Source: Acidobacteriota bacterium (GTDB lineage Bacteria > Acidobacteriota > Holophagae > Thermotomaculales > Thermotomaculaceae). Taken from it: a stretch of DNA of 32,420 bases. The notes beneath the pieces were generated by a model. It had not been told where the DNA came from, did no database searches, and saw only the letters and a program-made list of their open reading frames with translations. The stretch covers positions 1-32,420 of the forward strand of contig JAADGL010000062.1 in assembly GCA_013152385.1 (NCBI GenBank), written 5' to 3'. Shown here piece by piece: positions 1 to 8,567 of this stretch. The translations under genes and the position numbers were made by a program. Each line of letters begins with the position of its first letter. The stretch's first letter is position 1.

Positions 1-1
1 C

Positions 2-595
2 ATTGAAATCATTGATTTGTATCAGCTGCACTGGGATGACGGCCGGACGCCCCTTGAAGATGCCGCAGGGGCACTGGAACAGCTGAAAGAAGCCGGAAAA
101 ATCCGGGAATGGGGGGTGTGCAACCTCAATACCGGGGCACTTCACCGCCTGGTCACCGCGGGGTTGAAACCGGCTTCTCTTCAATTTTCTTACAGCCTTT
201 TAAGCCGGAAACCTGAAAAAAGCCTGATCCCCTACTGCGAAAAGCATAAAATTCGTTTTCTCGCGTATTCTCCCCTGGGCAGGGGGCTGCTCACCGGAAA
301 AGCTTCAACAGCCCGGGAATTTGATTGGGAGGACGACAGGCGTTACTGGAAGCCGGAACGGGTATCGGACATAAACCGGAAATTGGCAAAATTGGAGAAA
401 ATGGCTTCGGACCGTGGTGTTACGGTTCCGGCGTTGATATTGGCATGGACGCTGAACCGGCCCGGTATTTCCGGCGTTATTTCCGGTGCCAGAACCCCTG
501 AACAGGCAAAAGAAAATGCCAAAGCGGCGTCCATTCGGCTGTTACCGGAAGAAATGATTCAAATTTCCGGGATTTTTGATTCCCGAAAGTTATAG
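2..595 (+). CDS. Aldo/keto reductase, C-terminal part (5' end outside window)
   Basis: NAD(P)H-dependent oxidoreductase of the aldo/keto reductase superfamily, presumably cytosolic; substrate unknown. The frame is open from base 2, reading IEIIDLYQLHW, the conserved strand that carries the catalytic His of the AKR Asp-Tyr-Lys-His tetrad. The other three catalytic residues lie upstream of the window. Further AKR landmarks are KIREWGVCN, YSPLGRGLLTGK and the cofactor-phosphate loop VISGARTPEQAKEN near the C-terminus. About 197 residues are visible of the usual 310-330. An in-frame TTG at 17 is internal to the conserved strand and is not a start. It ends 11 bp before the end of the convergent cyclase gene. 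Confidence 0.93.
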   Translation: MEIIDLYQLHWDDGRTPLEDAAGALEQLKEAGKIREWGVCNLNTGALHRLVTAGLKPASLQFSYSLLSRKPEKSLIPYCEKHKIRFLAYSPLGRGLLTGKASTAREFDWEDDRRYWKPERVSDINRKLAKLEKMASDRGVTVPALILAWTLNRPGISGVISGARTPEQAKENAKAASIRLLPEEMIQISGIFDSRKL

Positions 596-605
596 TTCTC
601 TTTTT

Positions 606-3599
606 TCAACAATCTGGTGTTTCGGGTGTTGTTTCCGAGAGGCTTGGCCCGATGACGGTGTTCCGGGTCTTTTTGGCTTCGTACAGGCGTTTGTCTGCTG
701 CGAGGACAACTGATTCCGGGGCGGTATCCTCTTTCGGAATAAGACAGGCCCAGCCGATACTGACCGTAACCACCGGCGCAGTGGGAGAATCTTCGTGTGG
801 AATTTTCAGGCCGCTTACCCCGGCACGGACAGATTCCGCGATTCCGGCGGCGGAGGAATGGTCTGTTTCAGGGAGAAGGAGGACGAATTCTTCCCCGCCG
901 TACCGTGCCGCAAGATCGGCGGGCCGCCGGGCATGGAGGGCCAGAACCTGTGCCACTTTTTCCAGGCACCGGTCCCCGGCGGGATGGCCGTAGCGGTCAT
1001 TGAATTTCTTAAAGTGGTCAATGTCAATAAATAAAAGTGCCAGCATTCTCTGTCCCCGGAAACAGCGGCGGCATTCGCTTGCCAGCATTTCATTGAACTT
1101 TCTCCGGTTGGCAAGGCCGGTGAGGGCATCGTGAATCGCGAGTTCTTCCAGCAGTGCGTTTGCGGAAGCGAGTTCGGCATTTGTTGTGTGGAGCTCTTCC
1201 GTCCGCCGGGCGACAATCTTCCGCAGTTCGCGTTCCCGTGACCGGAGGCGGGCGGTTCGGATTCTGAAAATTCCCCATCCCAGAAAGCCGGTGCCGGTCA
1301 AGAGCAGAAAATAAAAAAAAGCTGTCTGATGAAAGGCGGGCAGTACTTTCAGTTCAACTTCTGCAGCAGGTATACTCCATGCGCCGGTACCGTGCCGGGC
1401 TGTTACGGTGAAGCGGAGGCGACCGGGGGGGAGCGTGGTGAAAAATGCTTCCCGTGCTTTGCCGGCATTCACCCAGGCCGGATCGAATCCCTGTAAGCGG
1501 TAGCGGAAGGATAGCTTTTCCGCACCCACCAGCGATACCGCGCCGTACCGGATTTCAATCCGGCGGGTTTTGCTCGGCACGATGAATGTGGGAATGTCAG
1601 TGCCCTGTTCCGGTAGTGCGGTTTTGCCGTCAATGAGAATTTCGTCAATGGCAACCGGGGGCGGCTGTTCAATTGCCTGTACCCGGACAGGGTCTACCAC
1701 GGCAACGCCATTTGTGGTGGGAAAACAGAAAGTGCCGTCGTTTAACCTTGTTCCGGCAGGGTGGCCGCTGTTGCATTCGGTGGAAGGCATACCGTCAATG
1801 CGGCCGATAACCAGCACTTTAATTCCGGGAATTTCTCCACGGTGCAGCCTGGCCAGTTCTTTCCGGCTGATCCTCAGAATACCGAGGTCACAACTCACCC
1901 AGAAATGATTTTTTTCATCAGGCAGAATCCAGTAGAGCATCTCGTTGGGCAGTCCCTGTTCGCTGTTGATGATGTTGAGTTTTCCCTTTTCATAACGGCC
2001 CAGCCCGGCATCGGTGGCGAGCCAGAAGACATGATTTTTCCCCTGAAAAATGCAGTGGACACGGGATTTTGCCAGTCTTTCGGTTCCCGGTACCGGGAAC
2101 AATTCTTTTTCATTGATCCAGTACAGGCCGGTTGTGGTTCCTACCCATATTCTGCCGTTTGAATCTTCGGTCAGGCTTCGGATCACAACAGGCTGGGTGT
2201 CTCTATGACGTTTGTACCACCGGACAGTTTCCCCGTTGTTTGAGCATCCCAGCCCGTTTCCGGTGCCGATCCATAACCTGCCCCGGCGATCCTGCATGAG
2301 ACAGTACACAACATTTCGTCCTGTGGGTTCTTTCCAGCAAAACCAGCTTACCTTCCTGTTTTGAATTCGTGCCAGTCCGTTTCCACTGGTGCCGATCCAC
2401 AAAATCCCGCCCCGGCCAGTCAGGAAAGATCGAATTTCAACACCCATCAGTCCGGGGTCGCTGAAGGAGGGACGCAGGGGGGTACCGCTGTCCAGTGTTA
2501 CGACTCCACCGCCGCTGGTTCCTACCCACAGATGCCCTTCTGGGCCCTGGTACACGGACCAGACGAAAGGAACCGGAAGGCCTTCCCGTACAGTCCATGA
2601 AGTAACTGCACCATCCCGGAGCCGGGCCAGTCCGCCGGCTGTTGCAAACCAAAGCGAACCATTTTGGTCTTCAAAAATCTGACGGACCAGATCGTCGGGC
2701 AGTCCTTCTTCGGTGGAAAAGCGGTTTAGAATACCATTGTGAAAGCGAAATGCACCATTCCCTCTCGTGCCAATCCAGATATTGCGGTCTCTGTCTTCAA
2801 TCATACAGCGGATCCAGAATCCCTTTAATTGATTCAAAACAGGCAGTACCTCTTTCCGGCCGTTACGAACGACACGAAGGCCCAGGGAGGTGCCGATCCA
2901 GAGCCGGTTTTCGGAATCTTCTAAAATGGCATTAACAATTTCACCCCGGCGGGAATTATTGATTGCAGGGTATTTGGTTCCGGTAACTTTGAGCTGTAAC
3001 AGCCCCCGCATTGTACCGGCCCAGACCCGGGCACCCCGGCCTTTTGCAACGGTAAGTGCGGAGGATGTATTTGTTCCCGGGACATTCAAAAACTCTATTT
3101 GCTCCGTGGCGGGGTCAAAACGGATAACGCCCCGGCCTGTTGCCAGCGCAAGGGAGTTGTCATTCAGCCGTGCCAGCCCCAGAGCCCCTCCGGCCGGAAG
3201 CCCGATTTCCGTTCCCCAGCGTTGAAAGCTGCCGTTACGGATGTGAAACAGGGCATTCCGTGTGGTTGCCCACAGGCCGTTTTCACTGTCTGCAAGTAAG
3301 CCGGTAACGTAATGATCCCCCGGCGTGGTATCGTCCGGAAAAGAAAGTTTTCGGAAACGTGTTCCGTCAAACCGGATTAACCCGGAAGGCGCTCCGATCC
3401 AGATTGCTCCGTCATTTGTCTGTGTAATTGCCGTGATGGTTTCCTGTGGAAGGCCGTTTTTTGCCTGCCAGGTGGTCAGGGTGTACTGTGTGACCTGTTT
3501 TTTGGGATTTAAGCCCAAAACCGGGGGCAGTGAAGCAGCTGCAAAAAGGAAGATGCTGGCTGTAACCCCGGCGATTTTTTTGAAACAGGCTGAATTCAT
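606..3599 (-). CDS. Periplasmic propeller-sensor diguanylate cyclase (reg_prop, Y_Y_Y, GGDEF)
   Basis: Membrane-bound enzyme expected to make c-di-GMP from two GTP in response to a periplasmic signal. The 997 residues read in order: a signal peptide (about 1-30); about a dozen propeller repeats of the form (L/I)W(I/V)GT..GL.R, as in hybrid two-component sensors; a Y_Y_Y domain (about 665-745, FRYRLQGFDPAW); a membrane helix (about 759-779); a short coiled coil; and a GGDEF domain (about 820-985). The active site is GGEEF at 901-905, a functional variant. An RxxD inhibitory site (RPAD, 892-895) lies the canonical five residues upstream, so product inhibition is likely. There is no histidine kinase: the cyclase replaces the usual output domain. 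The start ATG follows an AGGAAGGAAGG ribosome site. Ligand unknown. Confidence 0.93.
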   Translation of the reverse strand: MNSACFKKIAGVTASIFLFAAASLPPVLGLNPKKQVTQYTLTTWQAKNGLPQETITAITQTNDGAIWIGAPSGLIRFDGTRFRKLSFPDDTTPGDHYVTGLLADSENGLWATTRNALFHIRNGSFQRWGTEIGLPAGGALGLARLNDNSLALATGRGVIRFDPATEQIEFLNVPGTNTSSALTVAKGRGARVWAGTMRGLLQLKVTGTKYPAINNSRRGEIVNAILEDSENRLWIGTSLGLRVVRNGRKEVLPVLNQLKGFWIRCMIEDRDRNIWIGTRGNGAFRFHNGILNRFSTEEGLPDDLVRQIFEDQNGSLWFATAGGLARLRDGAVTSWTVREGLPVPFVWSVYQGPEGHLWVGTSGGGVVTLDSGTPLRPSFSDPGLMGVEIRSFLTGRGGILWIGTSGNGLARIQNRKVSWFCWKEPTGRNVVYCLMQDRRGRLWIGTGNGLGCSNNGETVRWYKRHRDTQPVVIRSLTEDSNGRIWVGTTTGLYWINEKELFPVPGTERLAKSRVHCIFQGKNHVFWLATDAGLGRYEKGKLNIINSEQGLPNEMLYWILPDEKNHFWVSCDLGILRISRKELARLHRGEIPGIKVLVIGRIDGMPSTECNSGHPAGTRLNDGTFCFPTTNGVAVVDPVRVQAIEQPPPVAIDEILIDGKTALPEQGTDIPTFIVPSKTRRIEIRYGAVSLVGAEKLSFRYRLQGFDPAWVNAGKAREAFFTTLPPGRLRFTVTARHGTGAWSIPAAEVELKVLPAFHQTAFFYFLLLTGTGFLGWGIFRIRTARLRSRERELRKIVARRTEELHTTNAELASANALLEELAIHDALTGLANRRKFNEMLASECRRCFRGQRMLALLFIDIDHFKKFNDRYGHPAGDRCLEKVAQVLALHARRPADLAARYGGEEFVLLLPETDHSSAAGIAESVRAGVSGLKIPHEDSPTAPVVTVSIGWACLIPKEDTAPESVVLAADKRLYEAKKTRNTVIGPSLSETTPETPDC

Positions 3600-3810
3600 T
3601 TGGATTTGACCTTCCTTCCTCGTTCTGTACCGGCTGGCTTACAGTGTTCCGGAACAATTTCTTTTGAAACAAATTACATCTTGAACAGTTCCGGTATTGT
3701 ACCATATTTTATCCACTTATTCTGTTCGGATCTTTCGTTTGAGAGGTGGTTTCTGTCTTAAACATCCGAAAGCGGCAATATTGCCGGGAACACCGGATAC
3801 CGAAGGTAAT

Positions 3811-3839
3811 TTGACGGAAGGGGTTTATTTCGGTATAAT
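3811..3839 (+). promoter_or_regulatory. Sigma70 promoter of the GNAT gene
   Basis: TTGACG (3811-3816) and TATAAT (3834-3839) are separated by exactly 17 bp, a near-perfect housekeeping promoter. The predicted transcript starts near 3846, giving a leader of about 43 nt before the ATG at 3889. Confidence 0.8.
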
Positions 3840-3888
3840 CAACACAATATAGAATTTGTATGAATCCAACAAACAAGGGAGGCAACAG

Positions 3889-4485
3889 ATGATGTTCAAA
3901 TTTCCGCACAAGTACCCCCTCAAAAACGGGGAAAGCGTTACGGTGGACTTATTGAAGAGTTCGGATTACAGGGATGTCCATAATTTTCTCGGACGCTTGG
4001 CGGATGAGGATAAAGACTATCTGAAATATGATGTCAGGAATCTTGAGTATGTGAAACAGCGGATGGCGGCCATTGACCAGGGAACCCGCATTTCAATCGG
4101 TGCCCGGAACAAAGATGGCCTTCTTGTGGGGGAATCCACGGTGTACTGGACCCGGTTCGGCTGGAAGTCCCATATCGGTAAGTTGAGAATCGTAGTGGAC
4201 AAGAATTATCGGAATCTCGGCCTGTCACGCTATCTGTCTCAATTGATATTTTTCCGGGCGCAGGAGTTGGGGCTTTCCAAAATTATGGCAGAGTTTGTTC
4301 GGCCGCAGGAAGCGGCACGTCATATTCTCAGCGCGCTGGGATTTAAAGAAGTGGCGGTTTTGCCGGGATTTGCGATGGATAACAAGCTGAATCGCCATGA
4401 TATTATCGTAATGGCGGCGGATTTGGAAAACCTGCTGGACAAATATGAAAATATGGTCTGGGACGATGAGCATAAAGGCGGTTGA
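3889..4485 (+). CDS. GNAT-family N-acetyltransferase
   Basis: Predicted cytosolic acetyl-CoA-dependent acyltransferase of 198 residues; substrate unknown. The GNAT core is visible as a motif-A strand and helix (LRIVVDKNYRNLGLSRYL), where RNLGLS matches the pyrophosphate-binding Q/RxxGxG/A loop. The motif-B-like region follows (HILSALGFKEVAVLPGF). The start is set at 3889 because AAGGGAGGC lies 7-8 nt upstream; an in-frame TTG at 3856 has no ribosome site. Single-gene transcription unit: a consensus sigma70 promoter precedes it and an intrinsic terminator follows. The 289 bp between it and the divergent cyclase gene hold this promoter and no other coding signal. Confidence 0.88.
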   Translation: MMFKFPHKYPLKNGESVTVDLLKSSDYRDVHNFLGRLADEDKDYLKYDVRNLEYVKQRMAAIDQGTRISIGARNKDGLLVGESTVYWTRFGWKSHIGKLRIVVDKNYRNLGLSRYLSQLIFFRAQELGLSKIMAEFVRPQEAARHILSALGFKEVAVLPGFAMDNKLNRHDIIVMAADLENLLDKYENMVWDDEHKGG

Positions 4486-4515
4486 TTCTTTGTTTCCGGA
4501 ATGAAAACATGAGGA

Positions 4516-4541
4516 AGGCCCTGAAACGGGTCTTTTTTTTT
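4516..4541 (+). terminator. Intrinsic terminator of the GNAT gene
   Basis: Six-base-pair stem AGGCCC (4516-4521) with GGGTCT (4528-4533), loop TGAAAC, followed directly by a run of nine T (4533-4541). It stands 30 bp after the stop codon and just before the end of the convergent HD-GYP gene. Confidence 0.8.
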
Positions 4542-4558
4542 ATCCGGAATTCAGGAGG

Positions 4559-6151
4559 TCAGGCGTCAGGACTTGTATCCATTTTTTTCAGATCAATCAT
4601 TCGAAATGCTTTAATAACTTCCGGCAGATAGAATCGTCCTTCCATTGCCGACAGTTCATCTCTGGTTTCTATTAATGTTTTTCGTTCTTTGTATTTTCTG
4701 AATGGGCTGGTCATCGCTTCGAAAGAGTCGGCCAGTGAGATGATGTTGGCGGCAATGGAGATATCCCGGGTTCCTTCCGGGTAACCGCTTCCGTCCATAT
4801 TTTCATGGTGCTGGTAGACGATTCTGGCGATGTCCTTGAAGTTCAGCTTTTCCAGAATATCCCGGCTGAAAGTGACATGGCGGAAAACATAGCGCATTTC
4901 ATAGTCTGTTAATTTTCCGATTTTGTTAATCAGCATCCAGGGAAGTTTCAATTTTCCCACGTCATGGACGTAAGCGGCAAGGTACAGGGTTTGCAGATCC
5001 AGCTGGTTCTGGGCATAGGGAAAGAGGGTCAGCAATTTTTTGCCCACCATGTATGAAAGGGCGGCCACCCGGCTGGAATGTTCTTTGCCGGTGTACCAGT
5101 CCTTTTCTTCGAGAAATTCCACAAACTGTTTCAGGAGTGAGTTGCCTTCCATGTAAAATTCGCTGACATTTTTTCGGTTTTCAGGAAAAGACAGAGAGAA
5201 TTTCTGGGCAATTTCCAGGAATACATCCATTACAAACAGTTCCATAAATACATCCGGAGTGTTAAATGAACCGCGGAATGCCAGTTTTGCATCTGCATAG
5301 GCACGGGAAAAATCGGCACGGAAGGAGTGGTGGAATGCCCGTGCGGCATAGTAATAATACCCGTGGGCGGTTAAAAAGTCTTTGTTGATGTTCAGGACCC
5401 GGTATGCTTTTTCCAGCGCGGCTTCCGATTTTCCCGGATACCCCATACTGGCGTAAATCAGTGCCTGCTGGCAGAGGTAGAAGAAACGATATCGTTTTTT
5501 CCCGGCCGTGTTGAGGTTGCGGGAGTGAAGAAGTGCATTTTCGAAAAGAGTTTTCTTTTTTGCCGATCCGGCTTTAAGGGTGACGGCCAGTCCAAGGGAG
5601 GCGGTGGTATGAATGTGGGTCAGACGCTGTTGAAGTTCGGCACCGGAAAGCGGAAGCATGGATGCAAAGGGGCTTCCTTTTCGGCTTTTCTCCATGTATT
5701 CCAGTGCCCGTTTGCTGGTGGAGACTGCGATGTCAAATTCTCCGCGGTTCAGCGCGATAATGGATTGTGTGGACATATTAAATATATAGCACGGTGTGAC
5801 TTTGGCACCGGATGATTTTAGGGAGTCGGCAAGGAAGTTTTCCGCTTCGTCATTCATTCCGATGATTGAGAACAGGTATGCAATAGCTGCAGTAAGCAGA
5901 AGCCGGGTTCTGTTGTCCAGTTTTTGTTGAAAAGTATCATGGACATGTGTCAGGAGTTTCAAGGCCGCAAGGACATCCCCGGTTTCAATAAAATTTTTTG
6001 TGTACTGAAACAGCTGTTTCCGGTAACTTTCAAATTCTTCTTTTTCAGCCATGGATTGTTCGAAGTGATTCATTATGGAGTTTAAGATTACCGGTACCCG
6101 TTCCGAATACAGCTCGAAGTCTTTTTTGGACAGGGTTTTGATATTACGCAT
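4559..6151 (-). CDS. HD-GYP domain phosphodiesterase with helical-repeat N-terminus
   Basis: Predicted cytosolic enzyme hydrolysing c-di-GMP. With the ATG at 6151 it has 530 residues. The first roughly 330 are alpha-helical and TPR-like. The C-terminal third is a canonical HD-GYP domain: first His in GKEHSSR, HDVGKLKLPW at 396, HVTFSRDIL at about 425, HHENMDGSGYP at 448-458 and LADSFEAM at about 474, so metal ligands and the GYP loop are intact. No receiver domain is present; the repeats probably sense a partner. The open frame extends to a TTG at 6232, but a sigma70-like promoter (6182-6210) falls inside that extension and would start RNA near 6175. The start is therefore 6151, or a leaderless GTG at 6175. 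The ribosome site is weak. Confidence 0.88.
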   Translation of the reverse strand: MRNIKTLSKKDFELYSERVPVILNSIMNHFEQSMAEKEEFESYRKQLFQYTKNFIETGDVLAALKLLTHVHDTFQQKLDNRTRLLLTAAIAYLFSIIGMNDEAENFLADSLKSSGAKVTPCYIFNMSTQSIIALNRGEFDIAVSTSKRALEYMEKSRKGSPFASMLPLSGAELQQRLTHIHTTASLGLAVTLKAGSAKKKTLFENALLHSRNLNTAGKKRYRFFYLCQQALIYASMGYPGKSEAALEKAYRVLNINKDFLTAHGYYYYAARAFHHSFRADFSRAYADAKLAFRGSFNTPDVFMELFVMDVFLEIAQKFSLSFPENRKNVSEFYMEGNSLLKQFVEFLEEKDWYTGKEHSSRVAALSYMVGKKLLTLFPYAQNQLDLQTLYLAAYVHDVGKLKLPWMLINKIGKLTDYEMRYVFRHVTFSRDILEKLNFKDIARIVYQHHENMDGSGYPEGTRDISIAANIISLADSFEAMTSPFRKYKERKTLIETRDELSAMEGRFYLPEVIKAFRMIDLKKMDTSPDA

Positions 6152-6181
6152 GCGGCTTAATACAATTTTCTTCACATTTCC

Positions 6182-6210
6182 ATTGTAAAAAATGTAAACG
6201 GAATAATCAA
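6182..6210 (-). promoter_or_regulatory. Sigma70-like promoter of the HD-GYP gene
   Basis: On the minus strand TTGATT (6205-6210) and TACAAT (6182-6187) are spaced by 17 bp. RNA would begin near 6175, which decides against the upstream TTG start at 6232. Confidence 0.55.
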
Positions 6211-6406
6211 GTACGATTCTTAAAAAAAGCAATAAGCTCTGTGTTTTCTGTTCGGTCCGTTAGCTGCGGCGCGGCGGTACCCGTTTTGTCCGGCCATCCC
6301 CGTTATTGTCGCCGCTTTGTCAAATCAATTTTGAAGAGAAGCGGGGGAACAGGAAGTTGAAACGTACTGAAACGGCCCGTTTTTTACCTGAGTTTCTGTT
6401 TTCTCC
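6211..6406. other. Intergenic stretch between divergent genes, no gene seen
   Basis: The 319 bp between the HD-GYP start and the peroxiredoxin start hold the two divergent promoters listed separately. The middle part shows no credible ORF, RNA gene or strong hairpin; AAACGGCCCGTTT near 6370 is a palindrome with too tight a loop to be a convincing terminator. Confidence 0.5.
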
Positions 6407-6434
6407 TTGCATGGGCGGGCAGAACCCTTAAAAT
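6407..6434 (+). promoter_or_regulatory. Candidate promoter of peroxiredoxin-dodecin
   Basis: TTGCAT (6407-6412) and TAAAAT (6429-6434) with a 16-bp spacer, 36 bp before the peroxiredoxin ATG. Moderate match to the sigma70 consensus. Confidence 0.45.
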
Positions 6435-6470
6435 TACACTGTATGGATGATTTTTTTTGGAGGAAAGAGG

Positions 6471-6950
6471 ATGGCTGTTGAACAATTGAAAGCCGGGAGT
6501 CAGGCCCCGGAGTTTGTGTTAATGAATTCGGAAGAAAAACCGGTCTCTTTGTCTGATTTCAGAGGCAAGTGGCTGGTTCTGTATTTTTATCCCAGGGATA
6601 ACACACCGGGATGTACAATGGAAGCATTGGATTTCACCGCATTGAAAGACCGGTTCGATAGTGCCGGTGCGGTTATTGTGGGCGTGAGTCCGGACAGCTG
6701 TAAACGACATCGGAATTTTATTGAGAAAAAAGGACTGACTGTTGAATTGCTCTGTGATACGGAGCATCGGGTGCTGGAATCATATGGGGTATGGCAGCTG
6801 AAGAAAAATTACGGCCGGGAATATTTCGGTGTTGTCCGGACTACTTTCCTGATTGATCCGGAGGGGATAGTGAAGGAAATATGGCCGAAAGTCCGGGTCA
6901 AAGGGCACGTGGAAACGGTGCTGAATATGCTTCTCAACATGCAGAAATAA
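6471..6950 (+). CDS. bcp: Thiol peroxidase, Bcp/PrxQ-type peroxiredoxin
   Basis: Cytosolic peroxidase reducing H2O2 and organic hydroperoxides, normally recycled by thioredoxin. It has 159 residues, typical of the family. Peroxidatic Cys48 sits in FYPRDNTPGCTMEA, with the conserved Arg in VVRTTFLIDP (Arg123). The resolving Cys normally five residues later is absent (Leu53). Cys77 (SPDSCKRH, start of the next helix) or Cys95 (LLCDTEH) could substitute, as in PrxQ members whose resolving Cys lies on helix alpha3. The start is ATG 6471, with GGAGG 7 nt upstream; an ATG at 6447 has no ribosome site. Dodecin follows 16 bp downstream, probably co-transcribed. Confidence 0.92.
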   Translation: MAVEQLKAGSQAPEFVLMNSEEKPVSLSDFRGKWLVLYFYPRDNTPGCTMEALDFTALKDRFDSAGAVIVGVSPDSCKRHRNFIEKKGLTVELLCDTEHRVLESYGVWQLKKNYGREYFGVVRTTFLIDPEGIVKEIWPKVRVKGHVETVLNMLLNMQK

Positions 6951-6966
6951 AGTATTGGAGGGGGAA

Positions 6967-7167
6967 ATGGCTCAAAGTTTTGAGATTGTGGAACGGGTTG
7001 GTGTTTCATCCGTCAGTATCAGCGATGCTGTTAAACTGGCTGTGTTTGGTGCGGGAAGAGAGCGTCCGGTGGCCTGGTTTGAAGTGATCCGGCAGCAGGG
7101 CAGGGTAACGGAAAACGGGGAGCTGGAATATCAGGTGACAGTTAAAATGGGCCGCAAGTTAAGTTAA
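6967..7167 (+). CDS. Dodecin, flavin-binding/storage protein
   Basis: Small protein of 66 residues matching dodecin along its whole length. Dodecins form hollow 12-mers that bind and quench FMN, riboflavin or related flavins in the cytosol. Landmarks are EIVERVG...S..DAV at the N-terminus, WFEV with the flavin-stacking Trp37, and EYQVTVKMG with Gln56, which contacts the isoalloxazine ring in studied dodecins. The ribosome site GGAGGGGG lies immediately upstream of the ATG. It follows the peroxiredoxin by 16 bp and precedes the flavin- and ferredoxin-independent oxidoreductase promoter by about 45 bp, so it probably belongs with the oxidative-stress gene. Confidence 0.9.
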   Translation: MAQSFEIVERVGVSSVSISDAVKLAVFGAGRERPVAWFEVIRQQGRVTENGELEYQVTVKMGRKLS

Positions 7168-7188
7168 CGGGTTTGAGGCTCATTTGGC

Positions 7189-7216
7189 TGTTGAAAATGT
7201 TTTTTAATGTTATAAT
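7189..7216 (+). promoter_or_regulatory. Candidate promoter of the 2-oxoacid oxidoreductase operon
   Basis: A perfect TATAAT (7211-7216) lies 30 bp before the first gene. The -35 is poor: TGTTGA at 7189 gives 16 bp spacing, and a better hexamer TTGAAA at 7191 gives only 14 bp. Confidence 0.4.
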
Positions 7217-7246
7217 CCACCTGTCACTGCTGATTGAGGAGGACAT

Positions 7247-7480
7247 ATGGCAAAAGTAAAAGGTGCAGTTATCATCAATACGGAGAACTGCAAAGGGTGC
7301 GGTTTGTGTATTCATGCCTGCCCGACAGATACGTTGGGTTTTTCTAAAGAGATTAACTCCAAAGGCTTTAACTTTTCCGAAATGATAAAGGATGAGTGTA
7401 TTGCCTGTATGAGTTGTGCATTGGTATGTCCGGATGCCGTAATTACGGTTTACCGGATGAAAAAGGACAAAGCGGTTTAG
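7247..7480 (+). CDS. 2-oxoacid:ferredoxin oxidoreductase, delta (ferredoxin-like) subunit
   Basis: Small 2x[4Fe-4S] electron-transfer subunit of 77 residues that passes electrons from the TPP centre to ferredoxin. Two CxxCxxCxxxCP clusters are complete: Cys15, 18, 21, 25 and Cys51, 54, 57, 61. GAGGAGGAC lies just upstream of the ATG. It heads a tight operon (delta, alpha, beta, gamma) with gaps of 12, 10 and 3 bp. The operon structure matches KorDABC/VorDABC-type enzymes; which 2-oxoacid is used (2-oxoglutarate, 2-oxoisovalerate or other) cannot be decided from sequence reading. Confidence 0.93.
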   Translation: MAKVKGAVIINTENCKGCGLCIHACPTDTLGFSKEINSKGFNFSEMIKDECIACMSCALVCPDAVITVYRMKKDKAV

Positions 7481-7492
7481 GAGGATGGTGAA

Positions 7493-8557
7493 GTGAGTGA
7501 AATGCTGTTGATGAAAGGAAATGAAGCGATGGCAGAAGCCGCAATCCGTGCCGGTTGTGAGGGTTATTTTGCATATCCCATTACGCCGCAGTCCGAGGTG
7601 GCGGAATATATGGCGCGGGAAGCACCGAAACACGGCGTGGTTTTTTTGCAGGCGGAATCGGAACTGGCTGCTATCAATATGCTCTACGGTGCTGCAGGTG
7701 CGGGATTCAAGGTATGGACATCCTCATCTTCTCCCGGTATCTCTCTGATGCAGGAGGGGATTTCATATATCGCGGGAGCAATGCTACCCTGCGTGATTGT
7801 CAATGTTAACCGCGGCGGCCCGGGTCTTGGAACCATCCAGCCGTCTCAGAGTGATTATTTTCAGACGGTAAAGGGCGGTGGACATGGCGACTACCGGTTG
7901 ATTACCCTTGCTCCTTCTACAGTGCAGGAGATTGCAGATTATATGGGGCTGGCATTTGACCTGGCGTGGAAATACCGGAATCCGGCCATGATTCTCATGG
8001 ACGGCGCCCTGGGTCAGATGATGGAAAAAGTTCAGTTCAAGCCCTACACGGACCCCGGCAGAGACTTGTCATGGTCCACCCGCGGGAAGCCGGAAGAAAG
8101 GGAAAGTAATTTTATTACTTCTCTGTTTATTAAGCCTGAAGAGATGGAGCAGGTTAATTTGCAGCTCCAGAAAACCTATCGGGAAATTGAACAAAATGAA
8201 GTCCGTTATGATAGTTATGAAGTTGACGATGCCGAAATGGTGCTTGTTGCTTATGGCCTGTCTGCTCGGATTGCCAGCAAGGTGATGCACATCCTTCGGG
8301 ACAAGGGCTTGAAAGTGGGGCTGGTGAAGCCGATTACACTTTGGCCGTATCCGTACAAAATCCTGAGCGATTTGGCTGATCGGGTGAAAGGGTTTTTTGT
8401 CATGGAATTGAACGCCGGCCAGATGGTGGAAGACGTTCGTCTCGGCGTCAACGGCAAAAAAGAAGTCGGCTTTTACGGCCGGATGGGCGGCATGATCTAC
8501 TCACCGGAAGAAGTTGCGGAGAAGGCCGAAGCCTTTGCCCGTAAAATCGGGATGTAA
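7493..8557 (+). CDS. 2-oxoacid:ferredoxin oxidoreductase, alpha subunit (KorA/VorB-like)
   Basis: The alpha subunit contributes the pyrimidine-binding domain I and domain II of the TPP-dependent, oxygen-sensitive 2-oxoacid oxidoreductase: 2-oxoacid + CoA + oxidised ferredoxin gives acyl-CoA + CO2 + reduced ferredoxin. The 354 residues begin with the family hallmark GNEAMAEAAIRAGCEGYFAYPITPQSE, which holds the conserved YPITP. The substrate-loop region TSSSSPGISLMQEGISY, the NVNRGGPGLGT motif and the C-terminal transketolase-C-like domain follow. The start is GTG 7493, 6-7 nt after AGGAGG; an ATG three codons later is less well spaced. The gamma domain is a separate gene here. Confidence 0.92.
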   Translation: MSEMLLMKGNEAMAEAAIRAGCEGYFAYPITPQSEVAEYMAREAPKHGVVFLQAESELAAINMLYGAAGAGFKVWTSSSSPGISLMQEGISYIAGAMLPCVIVNVNRGGPGLGTIQPSQSDYFQTVKGGGHGDYRLITLAPSTVQEIADYMGLAFDLAWKYRNPAMILMDGALGQMMEKVQFKPYTDPGRDLSWSTRGKPEERESNFITSLFIKPEEMEQVNLQLQKTYREIEQNEVRYDSYEVDDAEMVLVAYGLSARIASKVMHILRDKGLKVGLVKPITLWPYPYKILSDLADRVKGFFVMELNAGQMVEDVRLGVNGKKEVGFYGRMGGMIYSPEEVAEKAEAFARKIGM

Positions 8558-8567
8558 GGAGAGAGAA

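Noticed and set aside
6152-6232. TTG start giving a 27-residue longer HD-GYP protein
   Set aside because: A TTGATT-17-TACAAT promoter falls within this extension and no ribosome site precedes the TTG.
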